64,000 nt of DNA. Origin: Xanthostigma xanthostigma. Its lineage: Eukaryota > Arthropoda > Insecta > Raphidioptera > Raphidiidae. The notes under the pieces are model-generated. The model was not told where the DNA came from. It worked only from the letters and a program-made list of their open reading frames with translations, and did not search any database. The translations under genes were made by a program, and so were the position numbers. Shown in pieces: positions 24,050 through 35,353 of this stretch. Numbering within the stretch: position 1 is the first letter of the stretch; each line of letters opens with the position of its first letter. The stretch covers positions 45,844,401 to 45,908,400 of the forward strand of contig OY754465.1 in assembly GCA_963575645.1 (NCBI GenBank), written 5' to 3'.

Positions 24050-24512
24050 ATCCGTATATATATCGTCGATGTTGATGGACCTTCTGCTGACTCGCGAGAG
24101 TATATGACACGAGGGTAAAGCAAGGAAGTGGATCTCTGGAAGTGGTGGTATAAACATACTGGACTGACGGAACGCGTATAACGCACGCACACACAAACAC
24201 ACACACGTGTAGTAGTCGGCCAACTCGGCGAACGTCGGTAACGCGGAATCGTTGGTCGTGCGCTTCGCGGCTCGCTATAAGGACAAGATATTATCTGCGA
24301 TGGGGTTTAGTGTTGAACGCGACTGTACGCTGCAAACACCTCCTGGTGGTGTCGCTGTCGCATATTCTTCGCTGACAATACAGTCGTGTGCTGTGTCGCA
24401 CACCAACAACACAGGTGTTGCATGTCCTCAGAACGCCGCGCGGACATCAGCTGTCTTTTGACACGTGTGCTCATCGGTTCTTTGAATTATAAACAATTGT
24501 CGCGCTTTTAAG
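24050..24512 (+). promoter_or_regulatory. Candidate promoter and first exon of a host gene
   Basis: From about 24150 the sequence becomes rich in CpG and G+C, unlike the neighbouring repeats, and I found no second copy in the window. A TATATATA word lies at 24055-24062. A strong donor sequence (AAG then GTAAGG) puts an exon end at 24512. The only ATG-initiated open frame starts at 24300 (about 53 codons, stop at 24459-24461) and shows no domain, so the exon would be 5' untranslated or carry an upstream ORF. The transcription start is not defined. It could instead be part of an unrecognised repeat. Confidence 0.45.
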
Positions 24513-26107
24513 GTAAGGATTTTTGAATTTATTTGACTAGTGTTTGAATGACAAAATTAAATTCGTCTAATCAGATTATTATTATTATGAGTAATCATTT
24601 TTGATTTTTAATATGATTATAGCCACTAAAAACTATTCTCCTACTTAAAAAAAATCTAATTTATTTAACTTAGAATAATTCTTGTCGTTGTTCGAACTCC
24701 GATAATAGCTGTTGATGCGAGTGATCATAAGTGTATTCAGTATTCAATATTTCTCAGCCTGTACTGATTTTCATGTATTTTCATTCAGTAGTATTTAATT
24801 GTGAAATTTTGGTATTGGGTCTGCGAATGAATATTAAGAATCTTGCAGTATTTTTACAGGACTATGGCCAAAAAAATAAATTTTGTAGGTCGTGAAACTG
24901 ACTGAATTGTAACTAAAACTGTTGCTAAATTAAAAATTTCGTTAAATATTGTTTTTTTTTTTAATTTCTTTTTTTTTGGTACGTCTTACAGCTTTTTTGG
25001 GTTAGTTATATCAACTGCTGTTGTAACGTTCTAAATTAATTCGTGAATTTGGTTTAAATATAATAACGCGGTTGTATTTTTTGAATAATTGATTACTTAA
25101 TTTTTTTGCTGTCGTAATACTGTATTTTGAAATTTCGATCTCCTATAACTATATCGTTATGCAAAGGTGAAGGTATTTTCAATTTTTGTAATTTATTTAA
25201 AAGCCATTATTTGTAATGAATATTTAACACTAATATATAAATTATGAACTTTTTTGTTTCATTTTAGCTTATGCAATATTCAGCAGGTTAGAAACCGATG
25301 CAAATGAAAAATTATTATTAATTTAAATGTTAGTTTAAAAACATTTAAATAGAGGTACATTTCAAATCAAATATTAACAAGTAGCAGAGCGTTCGTCTGA
25401 AAGTGTTAAAATACATATTTTTGTATTAAATTTTTTTTAAACTGACCTGTTGATCTAATTTGTACATTATTTGATGTTATCATTTTTCATTATGTTATAC
25501 TAAATTATCAATAATAATTATTATATATATATTACTGTTATACTTCTTTTGGGGTTCCCTACCTAAATAATTTAAACCTGATTGTGCCATTATTCTGCTT
25601 GTCTACCTGTCTGTCTTTCTGTCCAAGCCTTCTAGCTGCTATAAACAGCGAAAATGACTTGTATCGTGTAAGTTGATGCTCTGAGCCGAGATCTGCTTTT
25701 TTATTGGATTTATATTTAGGGACCCCAGTAGAACGACAAGGCGGTAAATTATTTTTTTTTTCAAGATGGCCACGGAGGTGTCAATATTACAATATTTTGT
25801 CCCCCGTCGACCTAAAAACAAAATTTAGTAGATTTATGAAGTTTGTAAGGACCCAAACAGATTATGCTAAAATTATTTGCCAAAACGGTGAATTTTTTCC
25901 GGCAATGAAGTGAAGTGAATTTTATTTTTAAAACATATCTGAAAAATTAAATCTATTCTTGTATAGGTGTACAAGTGACAAATAAATTCTATGCAAAAAT
26001 AAAAAGTCTATATTTGGCTTCTAGTTTTTTTATCACCCTGAATTTACAAAAAAATATTTTCCTTTAATACACAAGAAAAAAGTTTCTACATGTTTGGGAA
26101 TTATATA
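24513..26107. other. AT-rich, possible intron start; no gene
   Basis: Long T and A runs and short AT repeats, with no paired ends. Open frames at 25639-25821 and 25704-25913 lie on opposite strands over the same bases and lack domains. Confidence 0.4.
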
Positions 26108-27107
26108 CTGATTATAAAGCTGAAGAGTTTGTTTGTACGCGCTACTGGTTCAAATTGAAAAAAAAAAATGGTTGTCTGTAAAGTCGGTTTACGGACGATA
26201 GTTTTATGTGATAACGTATTCCGTAATACATAACCTAAATTTTAGTAGCTGTCAAACTTGGGCCGAGGCATACTGCGCTCTCGCTTGCACGCACATGGTC
26301 AGGCGGAACGTTAGGAACGTTACACTTTTTCGTGCGTGCAGCTGGTGTTTCATCAATTTATAAGACGTTATCACGTCAAAAATTGTTGGGTAGTATATTC
26401 ATCGAGGAAGGCTATAGGCTATATCAGCGGTTCTCAAACTTTTTTGGTGACGGAACCCTTTTGGAAAGCGAAATACTTGACGAAACCCTACAATAAAACA
26501 AAAATGTCTTTATGTGCATTCTTGTTCAATCTAACAGTTTAATTATTAATATTATTATAATCCAAAATAAAAATAGAAATACAAATTGACAGTGCAAACA
26601 ATTCTCGAATTTATGTTTTGTTCATATAACTATAGCGCCTTATCTCAGAGGCGGCTTTTATCAAAGGGACTGCCCGCACACAAGTACATACCTATCGGCG
26701 GTGGCATAGTACAATAATAATTTGTACTGTGGTGGCGACTAAGTTCGGCTGCGCCTCGTGATACACCGCCTCAAAAAGAGAGCGAGAGAGAGGTGTTTTT
26801 AATATTTTTCTAAATTCTTGCGGAGCCCCCACAGGGGTTTCGCGGAACCCTAGGGTTCCGCGGAGCACACTTTGAGAATGGCTGGGCTATATAATATCAC
26901 CAATAGGAGCGAAGCATCAATGAAAAATGTTGCAAATGTAACTCAAAATTTGTCCTTGCGACAAAAACTTTTGAACGGTAATTCTGATCATCATGAAATT
27001 TGGACACAAAATTCTTCTCGGAAACCTAAGGTGAACATGCGTAGGTACTCATGTACCTCCCTCCATTCGCTCTTTTGCATCCGGGTGAAACCGGGCGGGA
27101 CCGCTAG
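26108..27107 (+). mobile_element. Helitron-like non-autonomous element (family H-A)
   Basis: It starts around ATAAAGCTGAAGAGTTTGTTTG and carries GAGGAAGGCTATAGGCTATA. It ends in GGTGAAACCGGGCGGGACCGCTAG followed by T, the CTAG end and short GC-rich hairpin region typical of Helitrons. Copies occur at 53709-54810 (+) and 37288-37740 (-). It is interrupted by a hAT MITE at 26425-26884. No Rep/helicase coding is present. The 5' TC terminus is not resolved. Confidence 0.65.
26425..26884. mobile_element. hAT-type MITE, 460 bp, inside a Helitron
   Basis: The ends are CAGCGGTTCTCAAACTTTTT and CACTTTGAGAATGGCTG. Identical 8-bp duplications GGCTATAT lie at 26417-26424 and 26885-26892. The related Helitron copy at 54709-54727 reads straight through GGCTATATAATATCAC, confirming both boundaries and the insertion order. 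Confidence 0.97.
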
Positions 27108-27739
27108 TTTTATTATATTTATAATAAAATGACGTGAGAACTATCGCTTAGGAATTTGACATCTCAGATATATTAGTTTGGTTTTTATTTTATTTCGGGT
27201 AAAACACAGAAACAACACCTTATATACTTTCTTAATTACATTCTGAAGTTATAACGGCAATATTCAACGCCATTTTTAACTGTCAGTGTTACCATTTTAC
27301 ATCTTGTTCGTATTCGTTATTATGGTTCGAGTAAATTCATCTGTCAGTTAAAATACATGACAGTTAAGCTATTTCTCTGTTAAAAGATATTTTTCAAGTT
27401 TATCATGAATGGAAATTGTTTTACATTTCCAAGTTATTAAATTCTGGAAGAAAATATGCTACGTGGCTTTGAAAATATATTCACTTCGCAGACATACATA
27501 CACGTGTATTTGTCAGATTGTGAAAATATTTTTATATTGCATTTCATTTTAATAATAATTTCTAGAGTCGTGGCAGTGGCGTCGCGAGAACATTTTAAAT
27601 GGTTGTTCTGCAGAGTCAACCAGAGGTATCTCCTAATGGGGGAGGGAATAAAATTATGAATCACATCCATGCTTGCGATCTTTTAATTATTAATTTTTTT
27701 CAAACACTACTGAGAACAAACTACAATAAGTACCTACTG
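27108..27739. other. AT-rich sequence, no feature recognised
   Basis: Open frames at 27437-27670 and 27456-27659 are antisense to each other and have no recognisable domain. Confidence 0.35.
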
Positions 27740-28890
27740 TAATACTAGTCACTACTGCCATAATCCGTGTATCGTGTATCATGTATGTGTATATGTACGA
27801 CATACGTAATACATAATATCGTCGTGTCAAAGCCGTCAATTGTGTTGACTGAATAAGATAGATTCAGTGAACACTTCTAGGATAGATAATTAAAATTGAA
27901 GTGTCTGTTTGTGATGTCAAAATAACAGCTTAAATGCATATGAAAGTATATACGTTACTTATAATAAAAAACAATTTTTATAGTTTTTGTCTGTCTGTCT
28001 GTCTGTCTATTTATCTGTCTGTCTGTTTGTTCCGGCTAATCTCCGAAACGACTGGGCCGATTTTGATGGAATTTTCACTGCAGATAGCAAATGTTATAAG
28101 GAGTAACTTAGGCTATTAAAAACTGTATTTTATCAAAATACATTTGCATTGAAAAAAAAATTATGTCAATAAGTAGATTTCACATTGTAACAGTTACAAT
28201 ACTATATAAGAAAAATTTACTTTCCAACAATGTCACTGTCGGGACTTTAACCCGAAACTTCCATTCACCGCTTCTCCCTCCAACGACTTAAAATCACAAA
28301 GGCTGCCTGTCGCGCGGGCGTAGAAGGCGCGAGCGGACTATTGCGGATGGTTGTGTCTCAACGCGCGCTTAAAAAATTGTTTTCTAGCAGTTAGATCATA
28401 CTTTTTTGTTTACTTAGGTATTTTTTATTTGTTCCACTATATTATATATTTATCCAAAAGCTTTACTACTTTTGTCGCTACCGTATTTCATCACAATCGC
28501 GTGCGGAGCCGCGGGGAGCAGCTAGTCTTGAATATAACAGTGATTATTTGTACTAATGTGATCAATGCAGCACAGAGCCGATCTAAATAACACGCTGTAA
28601 CTTGTGGGTCAGGAGTTATGCACGGTGTACACCGAGAGTATCTGATGATGTCGTTTCATGTGCTGCTTCGGAGTGCAGAACAGCGTCTAAATGTAAGAAA
28701 GTCTGCCACAGAATAAACGCGAGCTTTGACTGTTATATTTTAGCGTTGGTTGTATAACTATTATACTATTTCTTAACATTTCTTAAATATGGAACATTAA
28801 TTAATTCTAAAATTATGAAGTATTTATTACGTAATATTTTGGTTGTCCTGCAGCTCTGCAGCGCTTATAGAGGGACCGCCACTGAGTCGT
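27740..28890. repeat. Family W repeat, copy 2, split by an insertion
   Basis: It matches 1440-2010: GTGTATCATGTATGT, GTTGACTGAATAAGATAG, ACTTGTGGGTCAGGAG, GCACGGTGTACAC, CTGCTTCGGAG, and CTGCAGCGC followed by AGAGGGACCGCCACTG. Alignment is broken at about 27925-28530 by a Helitron-like element. The corresponding site in copy 1 lies near 1565-1585. Confidence 0.75.
27940..28525 (+). mobile_element. Helitron-like element (family H-B) with (GTCT)n
   Basis: After a (TGTC)n tract at about 27989-28027 comes CTAATCTCCGAAACGACTGG and a GATTTTGATGGAATTTTC block. The element ends GAGCCGCGGGGAGCAGCTAG plus T. These landmarks are common in non-autonomous insect Helitrons. It sits inside family W copy 2. 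No protein coding. Confidence 0.65.
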
Positions 28891-29410
28891 AGTACAAAAA
28901 TATGCGAACGTTTTTCTATACACCCGTTCATAAATGTTTTGAAAATTGGTTGTATACTTTTATAGAGATCTGTTTTGAATTTAAACAAACTCGGAAATGA
29001 TGGGGAAATAACTTCATAATAGGCACGTTTAAATAGTAAAATTGCTGCTAGGTATTTATTTATCTTAAAGCGATATCGATAATAATAGTTATTCGTTATT
29101 GCTGATTGTCCAATTAAAATTGGCTGTCATTTTATACGCTTGTATTATAGTCAGTATGGTTATGATGCATTATATGCGTTGTTGAATGCCCACTCGATGA
29201 AGAAGAAATATAGAATATAGTCTATAGACGCTCAACAATACAAACTAAAAAATTCCAAAATCGCTATGCGGAATACCATTGTTGATCAATTTATAGATTA
29301 CCGAACGAACTGAGCGCACAATTCGCGAAAAGTTTAGTATCAAATAAATAAATATTTGCAATTTAAATCAGCTAGGACGGAGCATCAGGTACGCCATCCT
29401 TAAAGTTTAA
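28891..29410. other. AT-rich sequence, no feature recognised
   Basis: No paired repeats or convincing open frames. Confidence 0.35.
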
Positions 29411-29417
29411 AATGCAT

Positions 29418-29842
29418 ACTTATATAAAACAAAAAAATCTCGTGTCACGATGTTCGTCCGCGCTAATCTCCGAAACCACTGAACCGATTTTAATGAAATT
29501 TTATAAGTGTGTTTTGCTTCGTCCAACTTACATTATAGGAAGTATTATGTACAAAATTACGGTGTTTTCTAAAAAAAACAGTTTTAGTATATAGTGACAT
29601 TTGAGAGAATTTGCTAAAAGCTATTAGTTCAGAAGCAAACAAAAAAAAAGACTGTTTTAGTACCAAATAGCGATATCTGATAGAATTTGCTCAAAGCTAT
29701 TATAGTTCAGAAACTAATCTGGTAGAATTTGCTCAAAGCTATTAGTGAAGACTTTTCTGCGCTGTAGTCGTTACATTTTGCGGAATTTTCCGATAACACA
29801 AAATGTATCTATCGCACCTGGTTATATCGGGAGGACCGCTAG
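29418..29842 (+). mobile_element. Helitron-like element (family H-C), copy 1
   Basis: It contains GCTAATCTCCGAAACCACTG, a GATTTTAATGAAATTTT block, direct internal repeats of GAATTTGCTMAAAGCTATTA (three copies near 29610-29745), and the terminus GGGAGGACCGCTAG plus T. It is closely related to 59235-59649 (+) and to a partial copy at 43830-43995 (-). Confidence 0.7.
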
Positions 29843-30014
29843 TTAAACAAAATAGACGAGAGGTGTCGTGGAACACCCAGTTGGAAAACGTTTTTTTTGC
29901 TATTTATTATAAAATTATAAAATTTTATTTAAAATGTAATATGTAATATGATTATTAAACAAAAATTAATCGTGTGATTTGCAACTTTAAAAAAATAAAA
30001 ACAACATTTGTTGC

Positions 30015-30090
30015 GTATCTGTTGGCAATCGAACCTTGGACACCCGCATGACAGATTAGTATTCTACCACTGAACCATTGACCTTGTCTA
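30015..30090 (-). repeat. tRNA-like sequence (Asp/Gly-like), pseudogene
   Basis: On the minus strand it has an A-box-like segment (ATGGTTCAGTGGTAGAAT), an anticodon-loop region CTGTCAT that would read GTC, and a B box GGTTCGATTGCC. The acceptor and anticodon stems do not pair well. It is followed by A/T-rich text, like the other tRNA-like modules here, so it is more likely a SINE or captured pseudo-tRNA than a working gene. Confidence 0.55.
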
Positions 30091-30624
30091 GATATCGCTA
30101 TTTACATAGGTTTAATAACAAATCGTTTAAGTTAGAAAGCGTTGCATTTCACAAAATATTAATGTAAAAAAATTGACTAATATTTAAAATGGCATTCGTT
30201 TTTGAACAAATGCAATCTTTTTATTTTAAGACAGAACATACGCAATCTTTCAATGTCCATAACACAGTGTGCAACAGACGAAGACAACTGATTCTATGTA
30301 TGAAAAAAACTATTTGCGCGAATTCTGTTATATTGAATCTATGTAAAGTTTTCTCTTCTTTCGTTTAAGACCGATCTGATTTAAAGTGAGCGCATTGTAA
30401 GCGAAAAACTTTTTTGTTGTCAATTTGCTCCCCTCTGGGACCAAAACTCAAAAATCCGACTCCGTTAGGATCTATCCCATGCCTTATATTATAAGTGTGC
30501 CAAATTTCAACTTTCTATGTCTAACAGATCAACAATAGATAAATTTATATGTAGATTTTCGTTACAGATTTTTTTCATGTTTTTTTTTCTAGCCCTCTCC
30601 ATTTATATCTATAATGTCCATATA
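30091..30624. other. AT-rich sequence, no feature recognised
   Basis: No sustained coding or paired terminal repeats. Confidence 0.35.
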
Positions 30625-30960
30625 CTTTTATTCTGTACTGAGCGTAGGAATAAAATCGCAATCGAACTATTACATATACTTCTGTATTTTTTAAGCCGTA
30701 AGCACTGGCGTATCCAGGAGGGTAAAACAAGCACGGCGGACCCGGTTTAAGACATTTTTAATTTACCCCCTCTTGGGCCAAAAGCTGGGTACGCCCATGT
30801 TAACGTCATAGGAAAAGACAAAGTTTTTGAAACAGAGATACTTTATTCAGATTGAATGCAAGTACATCCACCAATTTTATCATCGGTAAATCAGGGAATT
30901 ACATCGAAGAAAGAGACGCAGATTGAGTAGACATGCAATGATTCATATATTTAATTAGGT
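30625..30960 (-). repeat. Family Z dispersed repeat, reverse copy
   Basis: It is the reverse complement of 22784-23130, including AAGCACTGGCGTATCCAGG, AAAGCTGGGTACGCCCATG and CAGGGAATTACATCGAAGAA. The part corresponding to the hAT target is missing or diverged. Confidence 0.75.
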
Positions 30961-32425
30961 AATAAATATATGACAAAGTCCCATAAGGAACTTCGTTCCA
31001 ATAAATTACGTTTGTGTTGTCGATCCGGTACACTGCTCGAAACTATAAAATAATCCGTCTGTGACGTATTTAAAATTTCGAGTGACCAGTTAATGGAAGC
31101 GATGGATATAAATAACGTAAATTTCGAATTTCGGTTTTACGCAAAATTAAATAAAATTTTTACTTATAGCCAACAAGAATCGTTCTTAAACGAAGTTCGC
31201 TAGTTTAAGTTAAAAATTTAGATGCATTTTACACCGTCAGTATTGAGTATTGATATTTGTTCAATTTCGCCCATTTGTTGTGTTATATTTACTTTAATTA
31301 TGCCTTAAGGTTTAAACCACCCCTGCATAACGAATGGAGGAATGTGGTAATTTAAAAAACAGTCTGTATTTTCTGAAAGTGAACATAATTAAATTAAATG
31401 TATCGAAACGAAAGTAAAATTGCGGCGTACAACTTTGTCGATTGAATAGTATTTTGCAATTATTCGGTTTCTTTTCTTTTTTCTCTCGTTACTAATTTCT
31501 CTTCTATATGCAAGTCGCGTCTGTAGATTCTTCGAGTTTGTGGACTGCAAACTTGACGTTTCACTGTACATATAAATGAGCTTTATTAGCCAAATTCTAA
31601 TAGGTTTTAAAAGCTTTCTCAATAAAATCACTCTCTTTTCAATCGACATCTACGGATGTGCATTAGTTTGTAATCTTTTTAAAATCTTGAATAGTGAACT
31701 GTTATTATTCTGGAAATAAATAATGGAAATATTACTTTAACTAAAACTTAAGAACAAACTTTTTATTGCTTAATCTATCACTCAATGTGATAGATTGAAA
31801 AAACGAATATTTTTTTGCATAAATTGATTCCTAAACATGTTTAGTATATGTCGGTAAAATAATTTTATTATATTCGAAGTTGTTAGAAAGATGCAGCTGT
31901 TAGAAAAGGAGGTTTTCGGAACGCTCAGTTGAGCGCTTGGGCACCGAGCCTATTGCGACGTGTCGGCTTGTTACTAGAGAGAGAGACCATCTAAAACAAA
32001 TGAGGAACCTGCAGAACCCGATAAAATACATTTTTTCTTCGTTTTTGAGTTATATATCAATTCTACTTAATTTTGGTGAGCTTTTTGCAGATTATTGATG
32101 AGTTCAGATTTCATAGTTTAGATCGTACTTGAATCTTTAAATGCGTTTTTCTAAAAACTGTGTTTTTATAATTTGTCAAGATGGGTGTCTTCGAAGTTGT
32201 ACAACTTATGTTTTTGTGGAGATTTTTGCTCGAAAATGTTTTTATACACTACTGAAATATAAATAAATATATCATAAGAAGTTCAAAGTTCTATCTTTTC
32301 ATTAGTCGTCAAAAACAATTCTTAAAAAATGTCTAAAAAACCGGCCGTCACATAGGGTGACCCTCTTAACATTTATAGATTGATAGATAGATTATTTATT
32401 TGAGAATCACAAAATACGTGCGCAC
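30961..32425. other. Non-coding sequence before the LINE
   Basis: AT-rich, with a GC-richer patch at 31915-31990 that has no open frame. The 86-codon frame at 31389-31649 has no recognisable domain. Confidence 0.4.
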
Positions 32426-32438
32426 AAAACGTCAAGTA
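32426..32438 (+). repeat. Target-site duplication, 5' copy
   Basis: AAAACGTCAAGTA is repeated at 35188-35200 on the far side of the LINE poly(A). The leading A bases could belong to the tail, so the certain duplication is CGTCAAGTA plus up to four A. Confidence 0.9.
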
Positions 32439-35187
32439 AAATAAAAAAAAACACGCCAGGTCCTGACGACTTATACCCAGAACTCCTAAAAAACATTCCG
32501 ACAGAAAAACTCGGATTCCTCCTAAAAACACTAAATATGCTCTGGCAAGAAAACTTATTGCCGGACAGGTGGAAGGAATCACTTATAATCGCAATTCCAA
32601 AACCAAACAAAAACTCATTGAATCCAAATAACTATCGGCCCATCTCTCTAACCAGCGTACTAAGTAAATCTTTTGAAAGAATGGTTACAAATAGATTAAA
32701 TTCGGTATTGGAAAATAATAAACTCTTGAATAATAAACAATTCGGCTTCAGAAAAATGCGATCAATTATGGACATCCACTCGGAACTCAACATAGAAATA
32801 AACAACGCGTTCGTAAATAAACAATACATGATAACCGTTTTCTTTGATATTCACAAAGCCTATGACAGAGTGAGAAAAGATAAAATACTCGACCAATTAT
32901 ACAACTGGGGCTTCAGAGGCAACCTTCCTAAATTCATAAACAACTTCTTGTCAGATCGATGCACTCAAACTAAAATAAATAATCATTTGTCAAATAAGGG
33001 CTCCTTTGACAACGGTATTCCTCAGGGTTCGGTAATAAGCCCAACACTTTTTAATATAGCAGTTGACTCAATCAAAGACATATTCAAACCTCCTATTCAA
33101 CACTGCATGTACGCCGATGACCTCATAATTTACATCAGAACTTCAGACATAAAATACGCTCAGAAAAAGATCCAAGAAGCAATAAATGACCTGCAAGTTT
33201 GGGCAACTACCAACGGACTCCAATTCTCCCCAGACAAAACCGAATGCATAAACTTTAACAGAATAACAAAGGATCATCTCAATCCAAAACTGCTGCTAAA
33301 TAACCATCCTCTGAAATTTTCAAACGAAAAAAAAGTGTTAGGCATGGTATATGACAAAAAACTAACCTGGAAAAAGCACATAATAAATCTGAAAACGTCC
33401 TGTATGTCAAAAATTAACCTGATTAAAACGATAAGCAAACAGAACTGGGGGGCAGACAGAAATTCTATCTTAAAAATTTACAAAAGTAAAATTCTTTCTG
33501 TACTTGACTTCGGAAGTCAGTTCTACCAGGATGCCTCAGAATCAACCTTAAGAAAATTAGACCCGATTCACCATCTTGGCCTAAGATTAACATCTGGCGC
33601 TTTTCGTTCTAGCCCTGTAATAAGCCTGTGCGTCGAAGCTGGCGAACCCCCTTTGAAGTTCAGAAGAAGACAAACTTGCGCAAATTACTACCTAAAAATG
33701 CTTTCAAATAAAGACCATCCATCAAGAAACAAAATCAAATCCCCTCAATACAGAACGAAATACTTATGCCTCAAACAACAAAAAATTCCATCATTCTTTA
33801 AATTTGTTGAAAGCTTCGAAAAATCAACACTGATAATGGAAACAGAACACCTCGATTCTCCTTTCTGGTTATACACTCAACCTCAGTTCATCGAAAGCCT
33901 TCACAATCTTCCGAAAGATAGTACTCACCCATCCATATTCCAACAGCTCTTCAAAGAAACAATCAGCCAATATCCAGAACATACAATCATGTACACAGAC
34001 GGCTCTAAAATTGGAAACAAAACAGGCTCTGCCATTTACTCAAATAAGTCTTCAAGAAAATTCCGCCTCCCAAGTGAGTTCAGCGTGTACTCTGCCGAGC
34101 TTTTTGCCATCTTGTCAGCTGTGGAAGAAATTAGAAATACTCATCTTAACAAATGCATAATCTGCACCGATTCGCGAAGCGCGATTCTTGCACTAAAAAA
34201 CATGCAAACCAACAATTCCCTAATAGTCAAAATCTTAAACAAATTGCAGAGCCTCAAAATAAATGGCACCGAAGTAATCTTTTTTTGGATCCCTGGTCAC
34301 TGCGGTATTCCTGGCAACGAAGGTGTGGATGAAGCGGCCCGGGAGGCCACTCTACTGCTTACTCCTTTCGACATCGTCAAAATTCCATACAACGATATGA
34401 AAAACGATTTCAAGAATCAAATCAAACGAAAATGGGATGAAGTTTGGGAAAACACCAGTGACAACAAGCTAAAAATTATTAAAAAAGACACAAATAAGTG
34501 GCTCACATCCTTCCAAAAGATCAGAAAGCTTGAAACTGTCCTTGCAAGACTCAGAATTGGACACACTTCCCTCACCCACTCCTACTTACTAGAGAAAAGA
34601 GAACCTCCAACCTGCAGTACATGCAACCTTCCACTCACAGTCAAACATATCCTAGAAACATGCATCGAATTCCAAAACGAAAGAAAAACATATAACTTAC
34701 CACCAAATTTAGAAAACATCCTTGGCGATGACCCCATCACCCTTAGTAAATTGTTTCGTTTTCTGGAACACACGGATCTGAAAAAGAAAATCTAAATCAG
34801 TTTTAATTAATAAAAAATAATAAAATCGAATAATCAACTAAATAATTAATGTATAATTAACAAAAATAAATAAAAATATCTAACAAACAAATAAAATAGA
34901 TAAATAATACTTACCTTCATTTAAACATAAAACTCCGCGCCAAAGCATCTGTAGATTCAGCAAATCTTCCGGCTCATTCGCAACCACAATCATCGCATCA
35001 AATATCTTCATCATTGCCAGCTGCATCCGAATCCACCGAACACACCATCATCATCATCAAACATCATAATCAAGACCATCTTACAACTACAGTATACATC
35101 ATCATCCAAGTTTTACAACGTAACCAAATAATATAACGCATATAGCCACGCTGCTGCGCGTTTACTAAATAAAAAAAAAAAAAAAAA
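32439..35187 (+). mobile_element. 5'-truncated non-LTR retrotransposon (LINE)
   Basis: It starts abruptly within the reverse-transcriptase reading frame and runs through the ORF stop at 34795. A ~390-base 3' untranslated region with CATCATCATC repeats follows, then about 20 A. The duplication CGTCAAGTA on both sides fixes the limits. The promoter, any ORF1, the endonuclease and the N-terminal part of the RT are missing, so this copy cannot have moved on its own. The intact remaining frame suggests a recent insertion. RT followed by RNase H and a CCHC motif fits the I/Jockey-related groups. Confidence 0.95.
32450..34795 (+). CDS. LINE ORF2 fragment: reverse transcriptase and RNase H
   Basis: The frame is open from the truncation point, with no native start. 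The first visible residues are TPGPDDLYPELLK, the segment just upstream of the RT fingers, and the first ATG is at 32537. Numbering from that Met: NYRPISLTS (about 32-40), the first RT Asp motif FFDIHKAYD (about 102-110), GIPQGSVISPTLFN (about 160-173), and the catalytic YADD (192-195). A later LGMVYDKKLTW motif follows at about 269-279. The RNase H domain follows: YTDGS (about 487-491), SAELFAIL (about 520), CTDSR (about 544-548), and WIPGHCGIPGNEGVDEAAR with His and the last Asp. The C-terminal zinc motif is C-x2-C-x7-H-x4-C near 694-710. Known function of the family: target-primed reverse transcription of its own RNA, with RNase H removing the RNA strand. No stop or frameshift is seen. The endonuclease domain is missing because of the truncation. 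Confidence 0.95.
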   Translation, partial: NTPGPDDLYPELLKNIPTEKLGFLLKTLNMLWQENLLPDRWKESLIIAIPKPNKNSLNPNNYRPISLTSVLSKSFERMVTNRLNSVLENNKLLNNKQFGFRKMRSIMDIHSELNIEINNAFVNKQYMITVFFDIHKAYDRVRKDKILDQLYNWGFRGNLPKFINNFLSDRCTQTKINNHLSNKGSFDNGIPQGSVISPTLFNIAVDSIKDIFKPPIQHCMYADDLIIYIRTSDIKYAQKKIQEAINDLQVWATTNGLQFSPDKTECINFNRITKDHLNPKLLLNNHPLKFSNEKKVLGMVYDKKLTWKKHIINLKTSCMSKINLIKTISKQNWGADRNSILKIYKSKILSVLDFGSQFYQDASESTLRKLDPIHHLGLRLTSGAFRSSPVISLCVEAGEPPLKFRRRQTCANYYLKMLSNKDHPSRNKIKSPQYRTKYLCLKQQKIPSFFKFVESFEKSTLIMETEHLDSPFWLYTQPQFIESLHNLPKDSTHPSIFQQLFKETISQYPEHTIMYTDGSKIGNKTGSAIYSNKSSRKFRLPSEFSVYSAELFAILSAVEEIRNTHLNKCIICTDSRSAILALKNMQTNNSLIVKILNKLQSLKINGTEVIFFWIPGHCGIPGNEGVDEAAREATLLLTPFDIVKIPYNDMKNDFKNQIKRKWDEVWENTSDNKLKIIKKDTNKWLTSFQKIRKLETVLARLRIGHTSLTHSYLLEKREPPTCSTCNLPLTVKHILETCIEFQNERKTYNLPPNLENILGDDPITLSKLFRFLEHTDLKKKI

Positions 35188-35200
35188 AAAACGTCAAGTA
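35188..35200 (+). repeat. Target-site duplication, 3' copy
   Basis: It matches 32426-32438 and directly follows the poly(A) tail. Confidence 0.9.
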
Positions 35201-35353
35201 GCCAATTATAAAGTAAAATAAGTAGTAGTAGTAGCAGTAAAATAGTAGTTTATGTATTTAGTTTGTAATGCATTATTTTATGATGAGATGTGACATTGTG
35301 TTAATGTCGAGCGATTAGAGAGTTTTAACATAAAAGCGTTACATACATACTAC
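35201..35353. other. Sequence between LINE and family Y
   Basis: It contains an (AGT)n run at 35221-35236. The text from AGTAGTTTATGT onward is similar to 39544-39640, so it may be an outer part of family Y. Confidence 0.4.

Noticed and set aside
24300..24461. ATG-initiated frame in the putative first exon as a protein-coding gene
   Set aside because: Only about 53 codons, no domain, and it stops well before the splice donor; at most an upstream ORF.
26872..27132. 86-codon open frame
   Set aside because: It spans the right end of a hAT MITE and the end of a Helitron-like element, so it joins unrelated sequences by chance.
27740..28890. LTR retrotransposon, from the repeated segments flanking 27.9-28.5 kb
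   Set aside because: The flanking segments are consecutive parts of one family W copy, not direct repeats of each other; no TG...CA ends, primer-binding site or gag/pol.
32439..35187. Complete autonomous LINE
   Set aside because: The 5' junction lies inside the RT coding frame; no ORF1, endonuclease or 5' untranslated region is present.
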